DNA of 64,000 bases from G965276765 sp965276825 (GTDB lineage: Bacteria; Actinomycetota; Acidimicrobiia; Acidimicrobiales; Palsa-688): assembly GCA_965276825.1 (NCBI GenBank), contig OZ255630.1, positions 2,914,001-2,978,000 of the forward strand, given 5' to 3'. Below the pieces are notes generated by a model. It saw only the letters and a program-made list of their open reading frames with translations, searched no databases and was not told the origin of the DNA. Below, piece by piece: positions 17,117 to 29,000 of the stretch (position 1 is its first letter; each line of letters opens with the position of its first letter). The position numbers and the translations under genes are program-made.

Positions 17117-18154
17117 ATGAAGATCGGGTTGTCGACGGGCTACTGGAGCTCGGGTCCGCCGGAGGGCGTGGAGGGCTGGATCGCCGAGGCGGAGGCCGCC
17201 GGGGTCGACAGCGTGTGGACGGCCGAGGCCTACGGTTCCGACGCCCTGACCCCGTTGGCCTGGTGGGGGGCCAGGACCACCCGGATGAGGCTCGGCACGT
17301 CCATCTGCCAGATGGCGGCCCGAACCCCCACGGCTCTGGCCATGGCCGCGCTCACCCTCGACCACCTGAGCGGCGGCCGGGTGCTGCTCGGGATCGGCGC
17401 CTCGGGACCCCAGGTCGTCGAGGGCTGGTACGGCCAGCCCTATCCCCGTCCCCTGGAGCGGACACGCGAGTACGTGGAGATCATGCGGGCCGTGTGGGCC
17501 AGGGAGGCGCCGGTCACCTACGAGGGACGCCAGTACCAGCTGCCCTACGTGGGGGGCGCCGGCCTCGGCAAGGCGCTCAGGTCGACGGTCCACCCGCTGC
17601 GAGCCGACATCCCGGTCCTGCTCGGCGCGGAGGGCCCCAAGAACGTGGCCCTCGCCGCGGAGATCGCCGACGGGTGGCTACCGCTGTGGTTCTCGCCCAA
17701 GAGCGACGCGTTCTACCGGGAGGCGCTGGCCGACGGCTTCACCCGGCCTGGCGCGCGCCACGACCTGTCGAGCTTCGAGATCGCCGGGATGGTGCCCCTC
17801 GTCGAGGGCGACGACGTGGACGCCGCCGCCGGTTCCCTCAAGCCGACCCTGGCCCTCTACATCGGCGGCATGGGTGCCAAGGACGTCAATTTCCACCACG
17901 ACGTGTTCGTCCGGATGGGCTGGGGGGACGAGTGCGCCGCCATCCAGGACCTGTACCTGCAGGGCCGCCGCGACGAGGCCGTCGCCGCCGTCCCGACCGC
18001 CCTGGTGGAGGACGTGGCGCTGGTCGGGCCGGCCGACAAGATCGTCGAGGACATCGTGCGGCGGTGGAAGCCCACCTGCTTCACGACCCTCAACCTCGGG
18101 GGCTGGCCCCGCCCCGACACCCGTGGCCGCATCCTCGACGCCTTGCGCTCGTGA
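17117..18154 (+). CDS. LLM-class F420-dependent oxidoreductase
   Basis: A 345-residue luciferase-like TIM-barrel enzyme. The N-terminus KIGLSTGYWSSG, the motif GVDSVWTAEAYG, and RMRLGTSICQMAARTPTALAM followed by LDHLSGGRVLLGIGASGPQV match F420-dependent members such as mycobacterial LLM reductases. ATG 17117 has GGGGAG seven bases upstream. It overlaps the following nitroreductase by 4 bp, so both are probably made together. The substrate is not predictable. Confidence 0.9.
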   Translation: MKIGLSTGYWSSGPPEGVEGWIAEAEAAGVDSVWTAEAYGSDALTPLAWWGARTTRMRLGTSICQMAARTPTALAMAALTLDHLSGGRVLLGIGASGPQVVEGWYGQPYPRPLERTREYVEIMRAVWAREAPVTYEGRQYQLPYVGGAGLGKALRSTVHPLRADIPVLLGAEGPKNVALAAEIADGWLPLWFSPKSDAFYREALADGFTRPGARHDLSSFEIAGMVPLVEGDDVDAAAGSLKPTLALYIGGMGAKDVNFHHDVFVRMGWGDECAAIQDLYLQGRRDEAVAAVPTALVEDVALVGPADKIVEDIVRRWKPTCFTTLNLGGWPRPDTRGRILDALRS

Positions 18155-18888
18155 TCGACCCCGGGAGTGCCGACCTCGCCGGCCGGGGCCTGCCGGGCGA
18201 CACCGTGGGGTTGCTCGAGGGCCTGACCACGACCCGGGCCATCCGCAGGTACATCGACGAACCGATCCCCCCGGAGGCGCTGCGGGCCATGCTGTTCGCC
18301 GCGTCGAGGGCGCCGACCGGCTCCAACCGCCAGCCGTTTCGCTTCGTGGTGCTCACCGAGGGACCGACCGCGGTGGCGGCCAAGGCGCTCGTCGCCGACG
18401 CGGCCAGGAGGCTCTGGGCGGCCAAGGAGGAGCGCGACGGCTACGCCGGCGGGTCCGGCGCCGACCCGGCGTCGCCGAAGGCGCGCATGGCCGCGTCGAT
18501 GCACGACCACGTCGCCCACCTCGACCGGGTCCCAGCGCTGGTGCTCCCCTGCCTGGTCCGCTACCGGGACTCCGATCCCGCCGAGGGCGGCTCGATCTAC
18601 CCGGCGGTGCAAAATCTCCTGCTGGCGGCGCGGGCGCTCGGCTACGGCGGGGTGCTCACCGGCTGGCACCACGCCGTGGAGGCGGAGCTGCGCACCCTCA
18701 TCGGCATCCCGCCCGAGGCGTGGATCGCCGGCACCGTGGCGCTCGGGCGCCCGGCCGGCCACCACGGGCCGGTGCGACGGCGCCCGATCGACGAGGTGGT
18801 CTTCGAGCGTTGGGGCGAGGCGCCGGGCTGGGCGGTGGACCCGCCGGGGACCCGCCACACCGGCGCCGGGCCGCCGCGGTCCCCCTGA
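18151..18888 (+). CDS. Nitroreductase-family FMN oxidoreductase
   Basis: A 245-residue protein starting at GTG 18151 within the stop codon of the LLM gene. FMN-binding signatures are TTRAIRRYIDEPIPPEALRA (about 28-47), ASRAPTGSNRQPFRF (about 51-65) and the C-terminal GTVALGRPAGHHGPVRRRP. The core AVQNLLLAARALGYGGVLTG is typical of the NfsA/FRP superfamily. Coupling with the LLM gene suggests a two-flavoenzyme reductive step on one substrate, which is inference. Confidence 0.88.
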   Translation: MIDPGSADLAGRGLPGDTVGLLEGLTTTRAIRRYIDEPIPPEALRAMLFAASRAPTGSNRQPFRFVVLTEGPTAVAAKALVADAARRLWAAKEERDGYAGGSGADPASPKARMAASMHDHVAHLDRVPALVLPCLVRYRDSDPAEGGSIYPAVQNLLLAARALGYGGVLTGWHHAVEAELRTLIGIPPEAWIAGTVALGRPAGHHGPVRRRPIDEVVFERWGEAPGWAVDPPGTRHTGAGPPRSP

Positions 18889-18949
18889 GCGCTCCCGCCG
18901 CGCCGATCCGGTCGACCGCCGGCGCCGGTGGCTCGTAACGTGAGCCGCC

Positions 18950-20815
18950 GTGACCGTCACCGTGACGACCGAAGCCCTCCTCGACGCCCGCTCGGCCCAG
19001 GCCGTCGACACCGACGCCGACGGCCGGGTGCTGGTGCGCTCCGACCTCGACGGCACCTGGCAGCTCTTCGAGCTGCCCGCCGGCGGGGGCGAGCTGCGGG
19101 CCCTGACCGCCCTGCCCGGCAACGTCGGCGGCCGCTACGTGCAGGGCCGTCGCCTGGTGGTGGTGAGCGCCGACACCGACGGCGACGAGCGCCACCAGCT
19201 GTACCTGCTCGACCCTGACGGGCCGGCCGCCGACGCGCTGAGCTCGCTGCGCGCCCTCACCTCCGACCCCCGTTTCGTCCACGAGCAGGCGGGCACCAGC
19301 CCCGACGGCCGGCTGGTGGCCTTCACGACCAACCGCCGCAACGGCGTCGACTTCGACGCCTGGATCGTCGACATCGACAGCGGCGAGGAGCGCTGCGTCT
19401 GGTCGGGCGGCGGCTGGTGCCACCCGGGCTCGGGCTTCTCCCCCGACGGCCGATGGCTGAGCCTGCTCCTGCCTGGGCACCGTCCCCTCGACAACGCCCT
19501 CCTGCTGGTCGACGTGGCGACCGGAGCGGTCTCCGAGCCCGAGGCGCACGTCGAGGAGGCCGCCTCCGTGGACGCCCCGGTGTGGATCGGGCCCGACCGC
19601 TTCGTGTGCGCCTCCGACGCCGGGCGCGACACCGCCGCGCTGGTCCGCTTCGACCTGGCCGGCGACACCCGCACCGTCATCGCCGCCGGCGACACCGACC
19701 TCGACGTGGCGGCCAGCGGTGACGGCTCGGTGCTGCTCGTGATGGCCAACGACGACGGTCACACGACCGCCCACTTCGCGGACGCCGCGACCGGCGACGA
19801 CCTCGGGCCGCTCCCGCTACCCGAGCCCGGCGTGGTGGCCACGGCCTACGGCTTCCCGCGGGCGATGCTCACGGAGGCCGGCGACGCCGTGACCTTCACG
19901 TTCTCCTCGCCCACCCGACCGTCCGAGGTGTGGCGCCACGACCGGTCGTCCGGCACGCTCGAGCAGCTGACCCGCAGCCCGGGCGCCGTCCACCCGTCGC
20001 TGCTCTCCTCCCCCGAGCGGCACCGGATCCGCAGCTTCGACGGCGAGGAGCTGTCGGTCTACCTGTTCCGGCCGATCGGCCCGACCGACTCCGACCGGGC
20101 CCCGGACGCGGCCGTCGGTGCCCTTCTCCCGGTGGCCTTGCGGATCCACGGCGGACCCGAGTCCCAGTCGATGTGGCAGTGGTCGCCGCTCGTCCAGGCC
20201 ATCGCGTCCGCCGGCATCGCCGTCGCCGTCCCCAACGTGCGAGGGTCGACCGGCTACGGCAAGCGGTTCGCCGGTCTCGACGACACGGTCCGCCGCCTCG
20301 ACAGCGTCGCCGACCTCGGGGCCATCCACGACTGGCTGGCGTCGGTCGGCCTCGACCCGGCCAGGGCCGCCCTGACCGGCGGCAGCTACGGGGGCTACAT
20401 GACCCTCGCCGGGTGCGCCTTCCAGCCCGGGCGCTGGGCCGCGGGGATCGACGAGGTCGGCATGTCGTCGCTGGTCACCTTCCTCGAGCACACCTCCGAC
20501 TACCGCAGGTCCCATCGGGAGCAGGAGTACGGCTCCCTGGCGCAGGACCGCGACTTCCTGCAGTCGGCGTCGCCGCTCAGCCGGATCGACGACATCCGGG
20601 CGGCGCTGTTCGTCATCCACGGGGCCAACGACCCACGGGTGCCGCTGTCGGAGGCCGAGCAGCTGGTGGCGTCGCTGCGCGAGCGTGGCATCCCCTGCGA
20701 GCTGCGGGTCTACGCCGACGAGGGCCATGGCCTGAGCCGGCTGGCCAACAAGCTCGACGCCTATCCCGCGGCGGTCACCTGGCTGGCTGGCGTGCTCGGC
20801 GTGGCGCCCGCCTGA
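18950..20815 (+). CDS. S9-family serine peptidase (prolyl oligopeptidase / acylaminoacyl-peptidase type)
   Basis: A 621-residue two-domain peptidase. The first 350 residues form a beta-propeller with recurring aromatic and Asp-Gly strands. The C-terminal alpha/beta-hydrolase has the nucleophile in LTGGSYGGYM (Ser about 479), the acid in GANDPRVPLSEAEQL (Asp about 561) and the catalytic His in DEGHGLSR (about 591). HGGPESQSMWQW supplies the oxyanion region. There is no signal peptide, so it is cytoplasmic and likely degrades peptides. GTG 18950 is taken as the start. Confidence 0.92.
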   Translation: MTVTVTTEALLDARSAQAVDTDADGRVLVRSDLDGTWQLFELPAGGGELRALTALPGNVGGRYVQGRRLVVVSADTDGDERHQLYLLDPDGPAADALSSLRALTSDPRFVHEQAGTSPDGRLVAFTTNRRNGVDFDAWIVDIDSGEERCVWSGGGWCHPGSGFSPDGRWLSLLLPGHRPLDNALLLVDVATGAVSEPEAHVEEAASVDAPVWIGPDRFVCASDAGRDTAALVRFDLAGDTRTVIAAGDTDLDVAASGDGSVLLVMANDDGHTTAHFADAATGDDLGPLPLPEPGVVATAYGFPRAMLTEAGDAVTFTFSSPTRPSEVWRHDRSSGTLEQLTRSPGAVHPSLLSSPERHRIRSFDGEELSVYLFRPIGPTDSDRAPDAAVGALLPVALRIHGGPESQSMWQWSPLVQAIASAGIAVAVPNVRGSTGYGKRFAGLDDTVRRLDSVADLGAIHDWLASVGLDPARAALTGGSYGGYMTLAGCAFQPGRWAAGIDEVGMSSLVTFLEHTSDYRRSHREQEYGSLAQDRDFLQSASPLSRIDDIRAALFVIHGANDPRVPLSEAEQLVASLRERGIPCELRVYADEGHGLSRLANKLDAYPAAVTWLAGVLGVAPA

Positions 20816-20889
20816 CCCTGCCCGGAGCGAGAAGCACGGAACCCGCCGGCCCGCTCAGGCGTCTCATGCTGCAGTGGGAGACCGACGGG

Positions 20890-21080
20890 TGTCGACGATC
20901 GGGAGGACAGGCATCGCGGCGGCCGTGGCCGCGGTGATCGGCGTGGTGGCCGTCGCGTGGGCGGGCACCTCCCCGAGCTCGGAGCCCACCCCGCATCATC
21001 CGATCGTGCTCGAGATGGGCCACGCCGGTGGGCCCGTCCCCGTCGCCACCTCCGTGCCGGCGGCCGCCGCAGCGCCCTGA
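20890..21080 (+). CDS. Small single-pass membrane protein, hypothetical
   Basis: A possible 63-residue product from GTG 20890 (VSTIGRTGIAAAVAAVIGVV...), with GGGAG nine bases upstream at 20876-20880. One hydrophobic helix (residues about 7-27) is followed by a Pro/Ser/Ala-rich extracytoplasmic tail. It could be a signal-anchored small protein. No family is recognised, and chance cannot be excluded in such GC-rich DNA. A GTG at 20874 is an alternative start. Confidence 0.4.
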
Positions 21081-21428
21081 CACCACCGGCCGGCCGGCCT
21101 CCGGCGGGCGCGCTCCCAGGCACCGGCCCTCCGGCAGGCGCGCTCCCAGGGGCGCAGGCCCTCCGGCAGGCGCGGTTCGGGTGGGCCGATCCCACTTCTC
21201 GGGGACCTCCACGTGAGTATCCCACGTCAGGCGCCCCGAGAACCGGCTCCGGGCCCGAGAACCGGCCCCGCGGCCCTGCGGCCCTGGGCCGAAAAGCGGC
21301 CCCGTGGCCCCGAGGCCTGCGGCCCAGGACCTGCGGCCTCCCGACGCTGGGATGAGGTGCCCGGCGGCGACGAGCAGGAAGCGGAGGGGGCGGACGGCGA
21401 TCCCAGGGTGGCCCCGACCCGACGGCCC
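21081..21428. repeat. Intergenic GC-rich repeats, no gene supported
   Basis: A roughly 25-bp unit like GGCCCTCCGGCAGGCGCGCT followed by CCCAGG occurs three times (about 21096-21120, 21125-21150, 21157-21180, the last diverged). Further right, GAGAACCGGCTCCGGGCCC and GAGAACCGGCCCCGCGGCC repeat at about 21238 and 21260. The region separates convergent genes and may include transcription-stop structures. Confidence 0.5.
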
Positions 21429-22988
21429 TCAGCGGTCGGGGAGCAGCGAGTACTCGGGGAAGTTGCCGTAGAGCCGCTCGTCGAGGCCGTCCTCGCCGAG
21501 GGTCACTGCGTTGACCAGCAGGTCGCCGCCGACGAAGGCGCCCTTCCAGGAGTGGCCGAGCCCCCCGAAGACCTCGTCGCGGTCACCGCGGCTGCGGGGC
21601 TTGTTGATCCCGATCTTGAACGACCTGAGCTCCTCGGCGATCCGCTCCCCGGCCTCGGTGTCGTCGGTGGCGATGCTGGCCACGAGGGAGCCGTTGGAGG
21701 CGTTCATGGCCGCGAGGAGCTGGGCCTCGGTGTCGACCACGACGACCGAGTCGATGGGGCCGAAGGGCTCGGAGTGCTGCAGCGACCACGACGCCGGGGG
21801 TTCGAGCACGCAGGAGGGGGCGGCGTAGGCGCTGACGTCCTGGCCGTCGAGGAACGAGCCGTCGCCGACCGATCCCCGATGGAGCGGGATGCCGCCGCCG
21901 CGCATGGCCTCGTCCCAGGCCACGTTGAGCTCGGACGCCTTGGCGGCGTGGATGACCGGGCCGAAGTCGAGCTCGGGGAGGGCGTCATCCGGCGAGGCGA
22001 CGGCGAGGGGGTGGCCGAACTGCACGGCCTGGATGACCGGCAGGTAGGTCTCGAGGAAGGCGGGAAACAGCCTGCGCTGCACGACGTAGCGGGGGTAGGC
22101 GGTGCAGCGCTGCTTGGCGTACTCGAAGCCCTTGCGCAGGTGGCGGGCGAGGAGGTGCCACTGGGAGAAGTCCCAGATCCCCCAGGTGTTGAGGCCCTCC
22201 TGCTCGAGGATGTGGCGCCGGCCGGTGTCGGCGAGGGAGACCGCCGCTCGCCGCCCGTTGGCCCGGCCGCCGACGAAGGCGAGGGCGCCGATGCCCTCGG
22301 CCCGAATCAGGACGTCGCCGAGCTCGGCGCCCTTGCCCGACAGCAGGGTGACGGGGAGGCCGCAGCGGGCGATGAGGGCGTGGGCCAGGGTGAGGCAGTG
22401 GAAGCCGCCCTGGCTCGGGGTCTTGGCCACCACCGCGTTGCCGGCCAGGAGCTGCACGAGCTCGGCGTGGACCTGGACCGACATGGGGTAGTTCCAGCTG
22501 GCGATGTTGGACACGGGGCCGGGCAGCGGTGTCCTGCGGGCGTCGCCGGTGCCGATCTGGCGTTCGATCTGGTCGACGTACCAGCGGACGCCATCGAGGC
22601 AGCGGTCGACGTCGGCGGTGGCGAGGCGCCACGGCTTGCCGATCTCCCAGACCAGCAGGAGGGCGAGCAGGTCGCGGTGCTCGGTGAGCAGGTCGACCGC
22701 GGCGGTGACCCTGGCCTTGCGCTCGTCGAGGTCGACGTCCCCCCAGCGCTTGTGCTCCTCGCAGGCGCGGGCCACGGCGGCTTCCGCGTCGGCGTAGGTG
22801 ACCCGCGGCGGTCCGGGGATGGGCGAGCCGTCGACGGGGGTGGCGTGGCTGCCGGGGCTGCCGGTGCGCTTCCACTCCCCTCCGACCAGGTTGCGGATCC
22901 GGTCGGAGTCGAACGCCTCGGGGGCGACGCGCAGGCAGCGGGCGTAGGTCTCCCACCACGACGTGCCCGGCTTGAGCTGCAGTCCCAT
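21429..22988 (-). CDS. NAD(P)-dependent aldehyde dehydrogenase-family protein
   Basis: A 519-residue ALDH-superfamily protein. The substrate/cofactor segment is NIASWNYPMSVQVHAELVQ (about 163-181) and the NAD-fold motif VAKTPSQGGFHCLTLAHAL follows. The canonical ELGGK block is replaced by EQEGLNTWGIWDF (about 255), and the catalytic Cys is probably in AKQRCTAYPRYV (about 285). The C-terminal SRGDRDEVFGGLGHSWKGAF matches the ALDH tail. The atypical glutamate block resembles phenylacetic-acid-degradation-like or orphan ALDHs, so the substrate is unassigned. It is not adjacent to putA and lacks a PRODH domain. Confidence 0.82.
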   Translation of the reverse strand: MGLQLKPGTSWWETYARCLRVAPEAFDSDRIRNLVGGEWKRTGSPGSHATPVDGSPIPGPPRVTYADAEAAVARACEEHKRWGDVDLDERKARVTAAVDLLTEHRDLLALLLVWEIGKPWRLATADVDRCLDGVRWYVDQIERQIGTGDARRTPLPGPVSNIASWNYPMSVQVHAELVQLLAGNAVVAKTPSQGGFHCLTLAHALIARCGLPVTLLSGKGAELGDVLIRAEGIGALAFVGGRANGRRAAVSLADTGRRHILEQEGLNTWGIWDFSQWHLLARHLRKGFEYAKQRCTAYPRYVVQRRLFPAFLETYLPVIQAVQFGHPLAVASPDDALPELDFGPVIHAAKASELNVAWDEAMRGGGIPLHRGSVGDGSFLDGQDVSAYAAPSCVLEPPASWSLQHSEPFGPIDSVVVVDTEAQLLAAMNASNGSLVASIATDDTEAGERIAEELRSFKIGINKPRSRGDRDEVFGGLGHSWKGAFVGGDLLVNAVTLGEDGLDERLYGNFPEYSLLPDR

Positions 22989-23064
22989 CGTGCCCCCTCG
23001 GCTCAGATGCCCGAGCTTAGGGAGGATGACGCCCCTCCCGCGCCGTGACCGTGCTGCGGAGCGT

Positions 23065-26000
23065 TCAGGCCTGGCGGCGACGACCGAGGGGCCGGCGGCG
23101 CCTGCGGGTCGCGCCCACCAGGACCAGGCCGCCGAGGATCAGCGCCAGGGCGTAGCGGAGGGCCATGAGCACCTCGGCGCCGGTGGACGCCAGGCCCCCG
23201 CGGCTGCTCCCGTTGCCGGTCCCGCTGCCACCTGGCGGCGCGGAGCCGGCGGACGGCGAGCCGGTGCCGCTCGGCGGGGCGCCCCCCGAACCGGGCGCCG
23301 ACACCGTGACCGGTGCGGTCGACGAGGTGCCGCGGCCGGTCGCGGTCTGCACCCCGCCGGCGACGCGCGCCTCGTTGGTGATGGTGCCGCTCGACGCGGC
23401 CACCTCGACCACCAGGCGGATGGTGGAGATGGCGGCCACGTCGATGACCTTGGCCGTCCGACACCGGACCGTGGCGCCCGATGCCGAGCACGTCCAGCCG
23501 GGACCGGTGGCCGCCACGTAGGTGAGGCCGGCCGGGAGCGTGTCGACCACGTCGAGGGTGCTGCGCGTGGGCGAAGGGCCGAGGTCGGTCACCGCGAGCG
23601 AGTAGGTGGCGTCCGAGCCGGAGACCAGCTTCGGGGAGATCAGGGTCTTGACCAGCCCGAGGTTGGCGACGGGCGTGACGGTCACCGACGTCGATCCCGA
23701 GTTGTCGGCCGGGACGGGGTCGTGCCCGGTCCCGGCGACCGTGGCCGTGTTGGTCACTGCGGGGACCGCCGCGTTGGCCAGGACCACGACCAGGGCCAGC
23801 GAGGTGGCCGTCCCGACGGGGTAGCTGCCGGCCCTGGCGCAGACGACCCTGGTGGCTGTCGAGGCCTGGCAGCTCCAGCCGGTGCCGCGGACCGAGACCA
23901 GCTTCTCGCCGGCGGGGAGCGGGTCGGTCACGGTGACCGGGCCAGGGTCGGGGGTGGGCCCGAGGTTGTCGACGCGCAGCGTGTAGCGCAGGTCCTGGCC
24001 GACGAGGGCGGTGCCGCGGTGGGTCTTGCGGAGGCGCAGGTCGGCGTCGGAGCTGACCCGCGTGCTCACCGTGCTGATGTTGTTGGCGATGTCGGCGTCG
24101 GGCGTGGAGGCCGACACGGTCACCGAGTTGGTGGCGCTCGGGTAGGCGGCCGGCCCGACGGCGACGGTGAGGTCCAGCGTCGGTGCCGCGGTCGGGGCGG
24201 TGGCGGTCCCTGCGAGCAGGGGGGCGCCGAGCGAGCAGGTCACGACCGCACCGGCCGCGTCCGCACGGCAGGTCCACCCGTCGGGCGGGGTGCCCCCCGA
24301 TGCGGCGTGGAGGTAGGTCTCGCCCGCCGGCAGCGTGTCGACCACCACGACGCCCTGGGCGTCGGAGGGTCCTGCGCTGGTCACCGCCAGCGAGTAGGTG
24401 GTCGTCCCAGTGGGGGTGAGCGTGGTCGCCGGGTCGGTCTTGACGATGCCCAGGTCGGCCGAGCTGGTGACGGTCGCCGGGTCGGACGCGGTGTCGTTGC
24501 CGGGGACGGGATCGGCGGTGGTCCCGGTCACGGCGGCGGTGTTGGTCAGGGTCCCGCGGGCCGACGCGGCCAGGACCACGACCAGCTGGATCGGCGGCGC
24601 GGTGTCGCCTGCGGCCAGGAGCTGGGGGTTGAAGCTGCAGCCGACCACCTGGCCGGCGGCCGCGCAGGTCCAGTCGCTGCCTCCCGACGCCGACACGAAG
24701 GTCTCGCTCGCCGGGAGGGTGTCGGTCACGGTGATCGGCGCGGCCGAGTCCGATGGGCCGTGGTCGATGACGCTCAGCGTGTAGGTCGCCCGCTCACCGG
24801 CGATGAGCGTGCCGGTGTGGGTCTTGGCCACGCTCAGGTCGGCGACGGGCGTGATGCCAGTGGTGGTCACACTGGCGACGTTGTTGGCAGCGCTCGGGTC
24901 CGGTGTCGGGCTCGACACGATGGCGGGGTTGGTGAGGGTCGCGCCCGTGAAGCCCGGGTCGACGGCCACGACCAGGTCGATGGTCGTGGCCGCCCCGCTG
25001 CCGGTGACCGCCAGGGGCCCGGCGTGCGTGCAGGTGACCAGCTGCGGGGAGTTGGTCGACGGCATGCACGTCCACCCGTCGGGCGACGACGACGACACGT
25101 ACTTCTCGCCGGCTTGGCCATCGGCTCCCGAGGGCAGCGTGTCGGTGACCATGGCGCTCTGGGCGTCGGATGGCCCGGCGTTGGTGATCGCCAGGTGGTA
25201 GGTGCCCTGGGTGCCGGGCGTCAGGGCCGAGGTGGTGGCCTTGGCCAGGGCCAGGTCGGCCGAGTCGGTGACCGGCGTGGGATCGTTGGCGATGGTGGCG
25301 GCCGGGTTGGTGACCGCCACCGGGCTGGAGACGGCCGCCGTGTTGGTGACGGTGCCGCCGGCGTAGGCCGGGTCCACCGCCACGGTGATCTTGAAGGTCG
25401 AGGAAGCGCCGTTGGTGAGCGGGGTGGTGCTCACACACCGGACCGTGGTCGGATCCGAGGGCGTGCAGGTCCAGCCCGCCCCCGACGAGGACACGTAGGT
25501 CTCCTGGGGCGGGAGGGTGTCGGTGACGGTGAACGGTCCGGGGTCGTCGGATGGTCCGCCGTTGGTGACGGTCAGGTCGTAGACGCCGTTCTGGCCGGCG
25601 ACGAAGCCGGCGCCCTCGTAGGCCTTGGTGATGCCGATGGCGTCGGTGGCGGTGACCTGCGGGCCGGTCGAGGTGCTGGTGTCGTTGGCGGGGTCGGGGT
25701 CGCTGCCCGGCAACGACGAAGACACCGTCGCGGTGTTGGAGATGGTCCCGGTCGCACCCGAGGCCAGGTGGACCGTCAGGGTGATGTCCGGGGCGGCGGT
25801 GACGGCCAGGGGCCCGGGGAGGGTGCAGGTCACCGCTTGTGGCGGGCCGCCCGTGGCCGTGCAGGTCCAGCTCTGGGCGCCGGTGCCGCCGGTCCCCGAC
25901 ACGAACGTCTCGGTCGATGGCAGGGTGTCGGCCACGGTGATCGGGCCGGCCGCGTCGGAGGGGCCGAGGTTGCTGACCGCCAGCGTGTAGGTCACGTCCG

Positions 26001-29000
26001 TGCCGGCGGTGAAGACCGCGGCGTGGGTCTTGAAGATGGCCAGGTCGGCGGAGACCCCGACGGTGGTCGGATCGGACGCCAGGTTGTTGGCCGGCACCAG
26101 GTCGGCCTCCGTCTCGCCCACCGTGGCCTGGTTGGTCAGCACCGTGCCGCTGGTGACCGACGCGTCGACCAGCACGGTCAGGTTGATCCCCGGCGCCGCC
26201 GCGCCCGCAGCCAGCGGCCCGGGCAGCGTGCAGGTGACCGTGGGGCTCGACCCGCTGCCGCTGCAGGTCCAGGTCCCGTTGGCCACCGAGGTCGACACGT
26301 AGGTCTCGCCGGCGGGGAGGGTGTCGGTGACGGTGACCGGGCCGGTCGCGTCGGACGGCCCGTTGTTGGTCACGGCCAGCGCGTAGGTGCCGTCCTGGCC
26401 GGCGGTGAAGGTTCCGCTGTGGGACTTGGCGATGGCCAGGTCGGCCTGGGGTGTCGCCGTCGTGGTGACCGCCGAGGTGTTGTTGGCCGGCGTCGGGTCG
26501 TGGGTCGGGCTCGACACCGACGCCGAGTTGGCCACCGCGCCGGTCGTCGATGCCGGCATGGTCAGGGTCACCGCCAGCGTCGGGGCGGCCGCGCCCGAGG
26601 CGATGGGTGAGACACTGGTGCAGGTGAGGGTGCCCGTTGACGGCTGGGCGCAGGTCCAGCTGGTGCCGCTCCCGCTGACCGCGGTGGCGCCGGCCGGCAG
26701 GGTGTCGGTCACGGTGACCGGGGGGGCGGAGGCGTCGGGGCCGGTGTTGGTGACGGCGATGTCGTAGGTGGCGGCCTGCCCGGCGACGAGCGGGCCGGCG
26801 AGGGTCTTGGCGATGACCAGGTCGGCCGACGCGATCTGCGCCGATGCGGTGGCCGGGGCGCTCTGGTAGAACCCGCTGGCGTTGCCGGTCGCACCGGTGG
26901 CGTCGTCACCCGTGGCCAGGGCCGTGTTGACGTCGGGGTTGGCGCTGCCCACCCCGGCGCTGTCTCCCGGGGTGGCCGTGTAGGTGATCACGTCGGTGGT
27001 GGTGGGTCCGACGTTGCCGCCGCCCAGCAGGGTGAAGGTGAGGGTCCTGGTGTCGGCGCCGATGGTCGGGTCGGCCAGGGGGACCCCGTTGAGCTGGGCC
27101 GAGCCGGTGTCGTAGGTCCAGCCGGTCGGGAGGGTGTCGGTCACCACGACCGCTTGCGCCGGCGCCGCGGAGGCGTCGGTCACCGTCAGCTTCCAGCCAA
27201 ACGGGGTGCCGATGGTCGCCGAGCCGCTCGGCGCCCCCGATGCGGTGGTCTTGGCCACCACCAGCTGTGGGAAGACCGGGCCGATCGACGCGCCGGCCGA
27301 GGTCGGCCCGTAGGCGCGGTACCTGCTGGGGTTGCCGGCGACGCCGCCGGACACGGCGTCGTAGCTGGCGGCGGTGGCCGTGTTGGTGATCGTCTCGCCG
27401 GTGGTCGCCGTGGCGGTGACGATCGAGGTGTCGAAGCTGAGCGCCGCGCTGTCGGTCCCTGCCGTGGTCCCGATCGGCCCGGGGAGGGTCCAGCTGATGG
27501 TTCCGGGGCTGCCCCCGGTGGTGGACGGGGTGAAGACGCCGCCGTTGGAGATGTTGGTCGGCGCGCTGAGGCCGGCGGGCAGGGGGTCGTTGACCACGAC
27601 GTCGTAGGCCGGCGCCGAGCTGGTGGCGGTCGAGTTGGTCACGGTGACGTGCCAGGTGAAGGTCTGTCCCGGCTGGGGGGCCGGGTTGCTGACCGCCTTG
27701 GCCATGCTCAGGTGGGGCTCGATGACGGTGACCGGCGCGGTGGCCGACGGGGAGCCGTAGGTGTAGGTCGTCGAGGGCGGCGGGATGGTGGTGGGGTCGG
27801 GCCCGACGGTCTGGTTCCAGTTGGCCGTGATGCGGTTGACCAGGGTGGTGCCGGCCACGACGGTGGCTCCGCCGGCCTTGGTCTTGGCCGGGTAGGCGGT
27901 GTACACGAGGGTGACGGTCCGGGCCACCGTGTCGTTGGTGACGTCACCGACGAACCAGGCCAGGCGGGTCGACCCGTCGGCGGCCGGCGTCGGCGTCTGG
28001 AGCGGGGTCACCGCGGTGACGCCGAAGTCACAGGGGCCGTTGTTGGCGTCGATGCAGGTCGTCTGGCCGTAGCTGTCGAAGGTCATGCCGTTGGGCAGGG
28101 TGTCGATGGCCGTGAGGTTGGGCAGCGTGGTGTCCGCCGGGATGGTCACCGTCGCCGTGTAGGTCGTGGCGACTCCGATCGTGACGCTGCTCGGGTTGGC
28201 CGCCTTGGTCACCGTGGCGCCCGGGCTGGTGACCGAGTCGGACGCGGCGGCCGAGTAGCCGGTGCCCGTGGTCCGGCCACCGCTGGCCAAGCTGGCGACG
28301 GTCACCGACGCGTTGTTGGTCACCGGGGCGGTGCCGACCGCCGGGTTGGGCATGGTGGCGGTGTAGGTGAAGGCGTGGTTGGCGCCCGGGGCGATGGAGG
28401 CGTAGGTCCAGGTGATGGCCCCCGACGAGCCCGCCGCGCATCCCGTTGGCGAGGTGGTGTAGGCGCCGCCGTCGGAGACACCGGTCGGGACGCCCATGCC
28501 GGCCGGGAGGCAGTCGGTCACGGCGACGTTGTATGCCGTGGAGGCATTGGCCACCGCCGGGTTGGCGGCGGTTACGGTGAAGTTGACTGCCGCGCCCGGT
28601 CCGGCGCGGTGGGCGGAGGCGTCGGTCTTGGCCAACGTGATGTCGGGCTCTTTGACGGTGACCGCAGTGGACGAGGTGACCGGCGTTTGGGGGGCGCCGG
28701 CCGAGGTGTCGTAGCCCAGGCTGGCCGTGTTGGGCACCGTCGAGCTGCGGTGGTTGGCGCCCACGTCGGCGATCACCGCCTGGTAGGTGAGCGTGACCAC
28801 CAGCGGGGCCGACGGGCCGACAGCCAGCGGCGTCGGGTAGGTGACGGTCAGGGTGTTGGTCCCGGCGTCGTGCACCGTCGTGAAGCTGGCCGACGTGGTC
28901 GACGGGGTGGTCGCCCCGGTGGCGGAGACCGACGCCGACCCGGGCACGTAGGTCTCGTCGGCGCCGAGCGGGTCGCTCAGCGCGCCGGAGTACACGGTGG

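Noticed and set aside
22963..26610. A 1,215-residue Gly/Arg/Asp-rich plus-strand frame
   Set aside because: Antisense to the DUF11 repeat gene; its apparent repetition just mirrors the DUF11 repeats.
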